Source: Erodium maritimum (Eukaryota; Streptophyta; Magnoliopsida; Geraniales; Geraniaceae). From it: a stretch of 64,000 bases of DNA. The notes beneath the pieces were generated by a model. That model was not told the origin of the DNA and made no database searches. It saw only the letters and a program-made list of their open reading frames with translations. This document shows, in pieces, positions 47,387 to 57,909 of this stretch; position 1 is the stretch's first letter; each line of letters opens with the position of its first letter. The position numbers were made by a program, and so were the translations under genes. The stretch lies in assembly GCA_963921825.1 (NCBI GenBank), contig OY997592.1, forward strand, positions 27,507,730 to 27,571,729. The letters run 5' to 3'.

Positions 47387-49553
47387 TGTCACGCCCCAAT
47401 TTCGGTAAACCGAACTCGGGACGCGAACATTTAAAATCATAAAACAATTGAAACCTGTTTTGAATAAACACTTTAAAATTACCATTTAGTTAATCAAAAT
47501 AATATTTAAAACTCCAAATAAGTCCCAACAAGTGGACAAAACAAGGTATCCGTCACTAGACTCAAAAGTAAAACCCAGAATCCCGCTCCTAGCTCTTCAA
47601 GCTTCAGAAGCTCACCTAGTCCAACCTGCGACCGGTACCTGTAGGAAAAGCAGCTAAGGGTGAGCGTTCGCTCACCACCACGGATAACAGACTGACTACG
47701 ACATAATTAGCAGACAATGCTGGTAACACCAAAACCAAACCCAACACCGGGAATACAATCCCCAAACTCAAGTACTCAACTGACACACAACCCGTTACCT
47801 TCCTCAACAGACTCAACACTCGGACTCGTAATGTAAACCCGACACAACTATCGACGACCTCCTCCAAGGACACGACAGAAAGTTACGCAACACCAAACAA
47901 TTAATTAGCGTTTCAAGTTCCTAAACCCGATAATTACAACTTTCACATTTTAATTCCAAATTTCGATTCGGTTAAGGATAAATGGTCCGGGGAACGTCCT
48001 AAACCACCCGAACACGAAACCCGAACACCCGAGCACGTGGGCCCCACCCGACCAACTTTGGCCGTGGGTGGCTAGGGCCAAAATGGGGCCGGTTCACCAT
48101 GGTGGTGGCTGGTCCTAGCTCCGGCCAGCCACCCTACAAGGCCGGCCAGCCACCGTGCACGGTTGCCGGAGCTCCCCCTAGCCTCCGATCACCGGAAAAC
48201 GATCATCCTTTCGCTCCAAAACACCTCCGACGAACCCCACACCTCAACTCAACCACAAACCACTAGTTTCTAACCAAACCCTAACATTTCAAACTTAACA
48301 AAATGAAAATCGGTTAGGTGCTCACCGTAGAGAAAGTCGATGTGAGCTCGATTCTTTTATCGTTGAGACGATCCACCGGACGGATGATCGAGAATCACCA
48401 AAACTCTACAACACCACCTCTCTTTTCTCTCTTCTTCCTTCTCTCCTCTTTCTCTTTCTAAAAACACCAAAACCCTCCTTTTTGAACAACATGGCCGAAC
48501 ATCACTTGGTCTTCCTTTTTGTTTTAATTCAAACCACACAATTTTATCATAATTGCAAAACGAACCCTCAGCTTCTCATCTTTTGTTTTTGTCCCCAAAA
48601 CCTAACACCACCACTTGGTTGACAAGTGGCAAGTGGGTCCCACACCTTTCCCGAACGGGCACTTTTTCCAAGAAATTACGAAACTTCACGAGCTACAAGG
48701 AAACGGCTCAACTAAGACCGCTGCGACGACGGCTAAACTCTTTGGATCCAAAACAGTCATCGAATGGACCAAAACGTCGCTTTCCAGCGAAAAGTCAACA
48801 TTTCCCAAAATTGATCAGAAAGTTTCCCTGAGTTCCCTGGAACTTACTTTGGTCGATAACGGGGTCAACTTACGTCTGGTATGACCCTCGGAGTCAATTT
48901 TAGGTTTAAATAAGTGTCTGCTGAATTTTTTTAAATTTTCCTTTTTTTTCGCAGATTTGACTGGCGTTGACCGGGAGTGGTTATTACAATCTACCCCCCT
49001 TAGAGGAATTTCGTCCGTGAAATTTAAAACAACGTACCTCAGGAGTCGAACAGATTGGGGTGCTTCGCGCGAACCTCGTCCTCGCGTTCCCAATTCGACT
49101 CGGCCTCGTGGTGCCGCCACTGCACCCGTTCTAAACGGATAACCTTTCCGCGCAAGAACTGCTCCCGTGGATCTATTCCCCAAATTGATTTCTCCTCAAA
49201 CGAGACATCACCCGTTACCTCGACATCTGCCCAATCAATGACGTACTCAAGACCTCGAAAGGCCCGATACACCGCGGGGCTAACCCGCCTCCGCCGCAGT
49301 TGAAACGTATCAGTCCACCCTTCGGAATCATCTCTAGGGATACCTGACCACTGATTGCTGACTCGAGAGGTCGGCGCCGTCTGTCAGCATAGTTCCTGCA
49401 GACTCTGCGCGGTCTTCAACCGCTCACGCTTCGGCACGACCGACTCAGCTGTCTCTCGGTCCAGTTCTAGACCCACTAAACTCTTATCCCTCACTTCTGC
49501 CCAGCACAAGGGCGATCGACCCGGCCTACCATACAACGCTTCGAACGGTGCCA

Positions 49554-50640
49554 TCATGTACTGGCCTGAAAGCTGTCGTTGTAGGCGAACTTGGCTAACC
49601 GCTCACGACACCCATCGTGACGTGCCCCCATTTCCATTGTGCAACCGGCAGTGGCTGCAATAATCCAGCGGGACGCTGTTGTTCGGCCCTCACCTTTTGA
49701 CAAGTGAGGCACCGTGATACTAACTCCGCAACCGCTCTCCGCATCCCGCTCCACCACAAACCTCCACGATGCCGTAACTCCCAATTAGCACGACGATCCC
49801 AGCCCTCGGCTTCAACACCGCCGGCAACTCTCTCCTGGATCTTCATCGTCTCGACATCCACCGACTGCTGCCTCTATCCCCCGGCCAAGTCGGGTGGGCT
49901 GAGTCACCAAGAAGTACATGGCCACGCCGCCAGTAACCTCTTCTAGCTCCAGCCCGAGCGTGCCCAGTTCCCATATCATGTCCCACTCTCGGACTGATAT
50001 GCTAGTAAGACTTGGTACCGACTTCCTACTCAGGGCGTCGGCAACTACGTTCGCCTTACCCGGATGGTAGTGTAGCTCAAACTCATACTCCTCGAGTAGT
50101 CCCATCCATCGCCGCTGGCGCGCATTCAGGTCTCGTTGGGAAGAGATGTACTTAAAGCTCTTATGAATTCGAGAACACCTGAAATCGCTCGTCGCCAGTA
50201 AAAGTCGGTATTGGCTCAGCATTTCGCCAGCCAATCCATTCCCAAGATTACGTTAAAGGTTGTCATTCCGTAAGTATCCTTCCCACGGACACTCGCACCA
50301 GCTCAGTCGCTGCCGAACCTCACGGAACCTCGCGGTCTCTCTAAGACTTTGCTCCTCTACCGTTACCGTGCTTACCAACACCGAACATACTCTAACTTCG
50401 CAGGCACGACAGACCCTAGTCAACACCACACCACCACAAACCGGCGTGTCCCGACGCAGGGGTGGACTCAACGGCTCTAAACTCAGCACAACTCGATGAA
50501 GCAAACGAGTGTGACGCCCCATTACCCATTAAAATTGACGCCCAAATCGGAGACCGAACACCCACTCCATTAGTCACCCCGGTAAGGTCTAGTGCAACCC
50601 TCACACGGTCCTCTATGCATTTACTTATAACTTTCCGCAA
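49554..50640 (-). pseudogene. Gypsy element 2 pol remnant: protease, RNase H end, integrase scraps
   Basis: Protease remnant at 50253-50640 (NGASHSFASSSCAE, equivalent to the DIGASHSF block of element 1). At about 50200 the sequence jumps from the protease end (reverse of TTCGCCAGCCAATCCATTCC) into the RNase H C-terminus (FKYISSQRDLNARQRRWMGL, then YHPGKANVVADALSRKS at 49812-50234). All of reverse transcriptase is lost. Then follow the spacer [17 protein letters not shown], an integrase zinc-finger piece with SRCLTCQKVRAEQQRPAG (49595-49861) and the integrase C-terminal scrap KFAYNDSFQ. The integrase core deletion is shared with element 1; the other deletion is not. From 48989 to 49550 there is only degraded integrase C-terminal and 3'-untranslated sequence. 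Confidence 0.78.
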
Positions 50641-51895
50641 CCAAACCAGTGTTCGCTACTAGTCCCTTGCGGGAAAAGTAGTAAATGGGATGAGCGTTAT
50701 GCTCACCTCCACGGACACCCGTTCGATTATGGCATACTAGTAACGCACTAAAGACTTACCGATCTAACCAGGGCAACCACTACCTCAAAACTTGATGTCA
50801 AACGTCACACTGCTCACGCTATCAACACCTCAAGTACTCGCTCAAGTAAGATAAACCTCGACACGGGAAACACGTCCTCAATTCAGTAAATCACTACTGC
50901 TCACAACCTCAATATCCCAATTACCCGATCACGTAGGGAAACCTCAAGACGGGGATTACGCTCTCAACTAAGCAAACACTATTGCTCACACTATCAATAC
51001 CCCCATAACCCGATCACATAAGGAACCCTCAAATAAACCGCACAAACGTGCACCAAGTCACGCAACGACAATCCTAACCGCACAACGAAACAAAAGACAA
51101 AGCCTCGGATTTCTCTGATCTGCTAAAGCCTCGGTCACCAAACCACCCTCCAGGCCGCGGCGGCCTCGGCCACCAGGCCGCCCTCCAGGCCCTCCTGACC
51201 CTCTGTTTTGCTAAGGCCTCAGCCACCAGACCGCGGACCAGGCCCTAGCAACGCTACTAGGCCTTTTTCACTTCGTTTCAAACTCGAACCTTACCCCGTT
51301 TTAACCCTAAGAAATGCCTTAAATGACACACACGCTCGACCCACCGTTTACCAACACACGCACAACCATTCAAGACCAAACACAAGCCGACACGGCCGAA
51401 CAACAACACAACAACACTCGTCCACAGGGCCAACCACCACCGAACCACGCCCACCGGGCCAACCAAAATCAAACACGCCCACAGGGCCAATCAAAATCAA
51501 ACACGCCCACTGGGCCAATCAAAATCAAACATGCCCACCGGCCAATCAATTTTAAAACTTCCTCCTTTTCATTTTAAAACCTCATACTTGACATCACGTA
51601 GTTACAACCTGGTCCAGGCGTCCCCGAACTACGTTGTACCGACTTGATATCAGCACCGTCACGTTCGACTACATGAGCTCCTACGTCGAGTCGCGACAGC
51701 TTTAAAACGTTTCACGCAGCAACAAACAATCAGCACACCAACAATCAAACACTGCACATACGCACAATCACAAACATGACTCAAAACACAACGGGTCTAC
51801 ACACGGTTCCGACCTGCGTACCCAACGCATGACGGGACTTTACTGACTCGACTCCCCCCACCTAATTGACGTGCAGTCCGAGGTGTGAACCTCGA

Positions 51896-51907
51896 GCTCT
51901 GATACCA
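51896..51907 (-). other. Primer binding site of Gypsy element 2
   Basis: TGGTATCAGAGC on the - strand, three bases from the 5' LTR at 51911; complementary to initiator tRNA-Met. The stretch 50641-51895 is leader DNA with tandem repeats and no supported gene. Confidence 0.9.
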
Positions 51908-53559
51908 AGCTGTCACGCCCCAATTTCGGTAAACCGAACTCGGGACGCGAACATTTAAAATCATAAAACAATTGAAACCTGTTTTGAATAAACACTTTCA
52001 AATTACCATTTAGTTAATCAAAATAATATTTACAACTCAAAATAAGTCCCAACAAGTGGACAAAACAAGGTATCCGTCACTAGACTCAAAAGTAAAACCC
52101 AGAATCCCGCTCCTAGCTCTTCAAGCTTCAGAAGCTCACCTAGTCCAACCTGCGACCGGTACCTGTAGGAAAAGCAGCTAGGGGTGAGCGTTCGCTCACC
52201 ACCACGGATAACAGACTGAATACGGCATAATTAGCAGACAATGCCGATAACACCAAAATCAAACCCAACATCGGGAATACAATCCCCAAACTCAAGTACT
52301 CAACTGACACACAACCGGTTACCTTCCTCAACAGACTCAACACTCGGACTCGTAATGTAAACCGGACACAACTATCGACGACCTCCTCCAAGGAAACAAC
52401 AGAAAGTTACGCAACACCAAACAATTAATTAGCGTTTCAAGTTCCTAAACCCGATAATTACAACTTTCACATTTTAATTCCAAATTTCGATTCGGTTAAG
52501 GATAAATGGTCCGGGGAACGTCCTAAACCACCCGAACACGAAACCCGAACACCCGAGCACGTGGGCCCCACCCGACCAACTTTGGCCGTGGGTGGCTAGG
52601 GCCAAAATGGGGCCGGTTCACCATGGTGGTGGCTGGTCCTAGCTCCGGCCAGCCACCGTGCACGGTGGCCGGAGCTCCCCCTAGCCTCCGATCACCGGAA
52701 AACGATCATCCTTTCGCTCCAAAACACCTCCGACGAAGCCCACACCTCAACTCAACCACAAAACACTAGTTTCTAACCAAACCCTAACATTTCAAACTTA
52801 ACAAAATGAAAATCAGTTAGGTGCTCACCGTAGAGAAAGTCGATGTGAGCTCGATTCTTTTATCGTTGAGACGATCCACCGGACGGATGATCGAGAATCA
52901 CCAAAACTCTACAACACCACCTCTCTTTTCTCTCTTCTTCCTTCTCTCCTCTTTCTCTTTCTAAAAACACCAAAACCCTCCTTTTTGAACAACATGGCCG
53001 AACATCACTTGGTCTTCCTTTTTGTTTTAATTCAAACCACACAATTTTATCATAATTGCAAAACTAACCATCAACTTCTCATCTTTTTTTTTGTCCCCAA
53101 AACCTAACACCACCACTTGGTTGACAAGTGGCAAGTGGGTCCCACACCTCTTGGAAAATATCTCCTAGATATTTTCAGTTAGATTCGCGAAATTCGTCCG
53201 TCTCGGGCCCTGAACGGGCACTTTTTCCAAGAAATTATGAAACTTCACGGCTACAAGGAAACGGCTCAACTAAGACTGCTGCGACGACGGCTAAGCTTTT
53301 TGGATCCAAAACGGTCCTCGAATGGACCAAAACGTCGCTCGGTTGACTTTTCCAGCGAAAAGTCAACATTTCCCAAATTGATCAGAAAGTTGCCCTGAGT
53401 TCCCCGGAACTTACTTTGGTCGATAACGGGGTCAACTTACGTCTGATATGACCCTCAAAGTAAATTTTAGGTTTAAATCAGTGTCTGCTGAATTTTTTTA
53501 AATTTTCCTGTTTTTCGCAGATTTGACTGGCGTTGACCGGGAGTGGTTATTACAGAAAC

Positions 53560-53937
53560 GAATTAGGGAATCAGTTATGCGCGCGTCACGGCTCCGTGGC
53601 GCTACCCGTCACGGTCACCGTCACGGATCCGTGACGGATCATTGCGTTTTGGAGAAATTTTACCTTCGTCACGGCTCCGTGACCCTACTCGTGACGGGTT
53701 CTGTCACGGATCCGTGATGGCCCTGCTTTGTTCCACCATCTTGACTACTGCTTTCGAATTTATTCCCTTTTTCACGTGTTTCTGCTCGTATTCCACTTTA
53801 TAACCTGTTAAACATGAGAAATGCTGGAAACGAGTAAAATACTGGAGAGCGAGACAATAATGGGCTAAAATCAACAATAAAATTCCTCTAAATGTGGCAT
53901 TTTTAATGCTAAGATGCGTCCGCATCAATCACCACCG
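53560..53937 (-). repeat. 5' LTR of the Athila element, second segment
   Basis: 378 bp continuing the LTR from 47386 and ending GTCCGCATCA. It includes the palindrome CCGTCACGGATCCGTGACGG at 53618-53637. Confidence 0.92.
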
Positions 53938-54290
53938 GTGATACAAAGAAACTCAACCTTATTTTCTCTGGTGGTCTCAACATGATATCCATTACCACGG
54001 ATATCCTTAAAGCTCAATATATTTCTCATGGATCTACTAGCATACAAGGCATTATGGATACGCAATCTCGTTCCATTTTCCAATAGCAAGGTAGCTCCTT
54101 CGGAGCCTTCTATCAGGTTTGTTATACCCGAGATAGTATTAACACTTGCTTCGACCAACGTTAAGAAATAAAAATGTTTCTTGTCCTGTAAGATTGTGTG
54201 CATCGACGCGCAATCAACAATATATATATTTCATAATTCTCATTGCCAGTAGACAGTCCACTATCGAGCTCCATATCCTTCTACAAAGGA
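53938..54290 (-). pseudogene. Copia protease/pre-integrase remnant, 5' part of the split element
   Basis: On the - strand IVDCASMHTILQDKKHF (DCA at the protease active-site position) is followed by a GAG-pre-integrase-like stretch (LIEGSEGATLLLENGTRLRI, NALYASRSMRNILSFKDI). It joins the integrase at 25710 once the Athila insertion is removed. Upstream (rightward) the sequence decays and is cut by AT-microsatellite elements from 54339. No gag and no 5' LTR were found in the window. Confidence 0.8.
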
Positions 54291-54338
54291 GAGCATTATA
54301 TTAGTTTACAAAACTTGATAGGATTGTACAAAATATCC

Positions 54339-54697
54339 TATATATATATATATATATAGGGTAGCTATCCAGTAAAAACCACCCTTATTGTGCAAACTAC
54401 GAACTCACCAGGTGCTGACACGTGGCGCGCACAGTGCTGATAGTTTGCGCAGCACGGTGCTAATAGTTTGGGACTATTAGCACTGTGCGCCCAAACTATT
54501 AGCAATGTGCGCGCCATGTGTCAGCGCCTGGTGAGTTCGTAGTTTGCACAATAAGGTGCGGTGTTTTATATATATATTGTCCACGTGTCAGCATCTGGTG
54601 CGCTCTGCTGACATCACTTTGGGGGGATCCTATGGCTCTCATGGGTTTGTAGTTTGCATAATAAGGGGGGGGGGGGGGGGGGTTGTACCTGATACCA

Positions 54698-54735
<38 letters not shown>
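54339..54735. mobile_element. AT-microsatellite-embedded foldback element, copy A
   Basis: Flanked by (TA)n at 54339-54358 and 54699-54735. The body starts GGGTAGCTATCCAGTAAAAA. A hairpin at 54387-54552 has arms of about 60 bp (ATTGTGCAAACTACGAACTC paired with GAGTTCGTAGTTTGCACAAT). A run of 18 G lies at 54665-54682. No coding capacity. Confidence 0.75.
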
Positions 54736-54741
<6 letters not shown>

Positions 54742-55051
54742 CTATCCAGTAAAAACTACCCTTATTGTGCAAACTACGAACTCACCAGGTGCCGACACGT
54801 GGCGCGCACAGTGCTGATAGTTTGCATTTGTGCTAAACTATTAGCACCGTGCTGCGCAAACTATCAGCACTGTGCGCGCCACATGTCAGCACCTGGTGAG
54901 TTCGTAGTTTGCACAATAAGGTGCGGTGTTTTATATATTTATTGTCCACGTGTCAGCATCTGGTGCGCTCTGCTGACATCACTTTTGGGGGATCCTATGG
55001 CTCTCGTGGGTTCGTAGTTTGCACAATAGGGGGGGTTTGTACCTGATACCA

Positions 55052-55085
<34 letters not shown>
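54736..55085. mobile_element. AT-microsatellite-embedded foldback element, copy B
   Basis: Direct tandem copy of the preceding element with the same start (GGGTAGCTATCCAGT) and the same 3' part (ACCTGATACCAA.CC), and its own hairpin at 54764-54917. The G run is only seven long. The right flank is again (TA)n, at 55055-55085. Confidence 0.75.
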
Positions 55086-55088
<3 letters not shown>

Positions 55089-57431
55089 GCACTTTCACCT
55101 GTTATCCATGCTTAAGTTGTTACTTGTTACCCAAATATAGACCATTGGATTTTGAAATCTAATGGTTATAGATTTTTAGCCTCAATTATCCATAAATTAA
55201 ATAGAAATATCAATAAAAGGGTAGTTTTGTAATTTTGTCTCCCTTGGAAAAAATTACTGCAGAATTACTTTTTTACGGTCTCGATATGATATTTTTAATA
55301 TTTTATTTTTTTTTTAAATAATTTTTTATTTCAAATTTTGATCATTAATCAAATTTCGTACACATTACAGATTGTTATGTATAATATTACATAAATTTGT
55401 ACATGATGTTATAGAAATTGTATATCAAAATTTAAAATATTTATATCGGAAATTTCAGATTTTAAATCGGTTGGGTAGAAACATATCAAAAGTTACAGAA
55501 TTGAATACAACTTGTTACATAATACAATAACAAAAGTTACACTTTCCGAAATTGTTAGTAAATAAATCATACGAAAAGTTATAGAAATGAATACAGTTTG
55601 TTACATAATACAATAGTAAAAACTGCAGAACTTAAAACATCCCCAAAATGTTACTAAATTAGTTACACAAAATTACACAACCTATTACAAAAAATTACCT
55701 AAATAGTACAGAAAATTACAGTGTTATAACTACTCATCAATCGTGTACACTGTTACATAAAATTACACAAATAGTTACGGCTGCCAATCTACCTTGTTAC
55801 AGAAAATTACACAACTATTTACAAAAAAAGGACACAAGGCGTTACAGAAAACTACACTTATAAAAAAGAACTACCCAAATCCAAGACCTATTATAAAAAT
55901 AAGAGAACATCAATCATTCTTATATGTATAACACGACTTGTTACAAAATTATACATCAAAACTTACATAAATCTACACTAACAATTACATAAAAACTAGT
56001 ATTTCACTTTCATACCCGAACAAATCTGTTTCAAAAAGTTGCTCTCAACTTATATGTATAACTTTTTACAAAATTATACATCAAAAATTACATATATCAA
56101 CACTAACGGTTATAGAAAAATTAGTGTTTCACTTTTATACCCAAACAAATCTGTTCCAAAGAATTACTCTCAACTTATATGTATAACAAGACTTGCTTTT
56201 CAAAATAGTACACCAACTTTTCATGAGGGCAGATCTCCATATCAAACAATCTGGTTTTTGAAAAACTAGAACGCAAATGGAAAAAACCAACTACAAAAAA
56301 CTACCCTATTGTTACAAAAAAAAAGTACTCTGGAGTTCAAAAAACTACCAAACTTGGTACCAATGTTGCAAAAAACCACACCGAAGGTTGAGTTACATAA
56401 TCCAACCCGTCTTATTCCAAAATATTATAAGTAAACTTACAAAATCCTTGAAACTCTCTATTCTCCACAATTTCAGAACATCAAAAAAAAACAGAAAAAT
56501 ATTTACCACCTCGAATCTGTGAACACCGGCAAGAATATACCCATGGACGCCGGAGCAAGGCAGAAATACATTTTTGGACGGGGCTGGGCACGGTTGCATC
56601 TGTTGACGCCGGAGCTGGGCACGACTGCATCTGTGGGAAAGGAGCCACGCACGGCGGCGGCGGCGAGCATCTGTGTGTTGCAGCGGGGACCTTAGAACGT
56701 GCGACGGCGTACTCGAACATCATCTTCTCCGGCGAGTTGCAGGTCGATCTTCCTGCAGACCCGTGCGCCTCCAACTGTAGTGGCTCGGCTGTTCGTCGAG
56801 GAGCGGCGACGGAGCTCGTGCACGTGGTGGTGCAGTCGAGCTACACAATGGTGAGGAGGCCGAGACACGGCGAGATTTGGCGAGGTTGAACCCAACTCGG
56901 TTGTGCGACGGACCTCCATGGACATCGGAAGCGAACAACGCCGGAGGCGAGGCGAGGTGCTCAGGACGTGCGACGGCGTGCTCGGGTTGTGCCTCCTCCG
57001 GTCGACCTCGCCAGATCTTGCTTCAGGTGGCAGCGTGCTTCATTGGATCTCCAGACCGGCGCAGCGACGGAGATACAACTCGGCCTTATTCGCGACCGGA
57101 TCTGAAACTACGTAGTAGCGGTGATGGCCTCCGGCTCGGTGGCTGTCCGTCCGTGGTACGTAGCTCGAGCTCTCCTCGCTGGTGGCTCGAAGTGTGGTGG
57201 CTATTCACGACGGGAGAGCACGGTAGAAGGTAGAAGGTAGGAGGCGAGAGGCGCTGAGATTAGTGCTGGGTGTGAATGAGATGATGAAAGCTATTATTAG
57301 GGTTAAAACAGAAATACAAAAGGTCCTTAATACCCTCCATCAATATAAAATTACAGATATAAAATAGAATTTTATTTTATTTACGTTATATGCCACTTGT
57401 GCTGATAGCCTTTGGATCAGCTTGATCTAAA
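55086..57431. mobile_element. AT-rich repeat with TTACA-motif array and GC-rich insert
   Basis: Starts at the (TA)n edge with GGGGCACTTTCACCTGTTAT and GTTACTTGTTACCC. From about 55340 to 56400 it is a degenerate array of short motifs (GTTACA, AAATTACA, AACTACAC). From 56520 to 57290 it becomes GC-rich with overlapping ORFs on both strands (56481-57233), possibly captured gene DNA. I found no conserved domain. The right end merges with the 82-bp inverted repeat. Element class is unknown. Confidence 0.45.
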
Positions 57432-57590
57432 TATATATAACATATATATATAACCACTTTCAGGTGTTACCCTTTCTTATTTTGTTACTTGTTACCTAAT
57501 TATGGGCCTTTAGATCAAGCTGATCCAAAGGCTATCAGCACAAGTGGCATATAACGTAAATAAAATAAAATTCTATTTTATATCTGTAAT
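57350..57590. repeat. Perfect 82-bp inverted repeat with 77-bp spacer
   Basis: Arms 57350-57431 and 57509-57590 are exact reverse complements. The spacer contains (TA)n and a second copy of the head motif of the 55086 element (ACCACTTTCAGGTGTTACCC, GTTACTTGTTACC). Transcribed, it would give a long perfect hairpin. Confidence 0.93.
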
Positions 57591-57909
57591 CGAGGCTCTC
57601 GCCGTGAAACAAAAAACATCATCGGCCGATCTATAAGCATCCACTTCTAGGAAGAAGCATACACGGTGGGGAAGAACCACCGAGACTGAGCCCGGGAGAC
57701 CAAGCCTTTTTTCATTGCCCCACGCCGCGACCGAGCCGGAGTTCCTCACCGGTGTATCGTTGCCGTGACTCAGCGTCCTAGTGACTCGAGGTTTGTTGTA
57801 GCACATTTGGAAGGCGCCGCACGTCGGTGTGGAGAATAAGCTCGCCGCCCGAGCCGTAGACCTTGTCGGAGCTCACCTCCCGAGGTTGTTAGTCCATCTT
57901 ATTGGACAA
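57591..57909. other. Unassigned GC-richer DNA
   Basis: No recognised gene. A - strand open frame at 57573-57806 has no motif I know. This stretch separates the inverted repeat from the truncated LTR. Confidence 0.35.

Larger units (their letters stand above)
47387..53554 (-). mobile_element. Gypsy element 2, internally deleted, nested in the Athila 5' LTR
   Basis: Perfect 5-bp TSD GAAAC at 47382-47386 and 53555-53559. LTRs 47387-48988 (1,602 bp) and 51911-53554 (1,644 bp) are nearly identical; the right one has a small insert around 53150-53205 and lacks a short segment near 48140. Same family type as element 1 (same LTR ends and tRNA-Met primer site), but the LTRs lack the 57-bp minisatellite. 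The internal region is about 2.9 kb and lacks most of pol. Confidence 0.92.
25861..53937 (-). mobile_element. Athila-type Gypsy retrotransposon, host of two nested elements
   Basis: Perfect 5-bp TSD ATCAC at 25856-25860 and 53938-53942, splitting the Copia element. LTRs start TG and end CA. Orientation is - strand: 5' LTR on the right, then a primer binding site, gag, protease, reverse transcriptase, RNase H, integrase, an env-like ORF and a long 3' region before the left LTR. After removal of the two nested Gypsy insertions (29318-38314 and 47387-53554, with one TSD copy each) the element is about 12.9 kb. The TGGCGTCGTTGCCAGGGA binding site, DLGAS protease, FMDD polymerase motif and Athila ORF-1-like env region place it in the Athila lineage. 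Confidence 0.92.

Noticed and set aside
53128..53717. Short + strand ORFs across the Gypsy element 2 / Athila LTR junction
   Set aside because: Chance frames in LTR DNA crossing the junction at 53554/53560.
56481..57233. Several ORFs on both strands in GC-rich DNA
   Set aside because: Arg/Ser/Pro-rich in all frames with no recognisable domain. Kept only as possible captured DNA.
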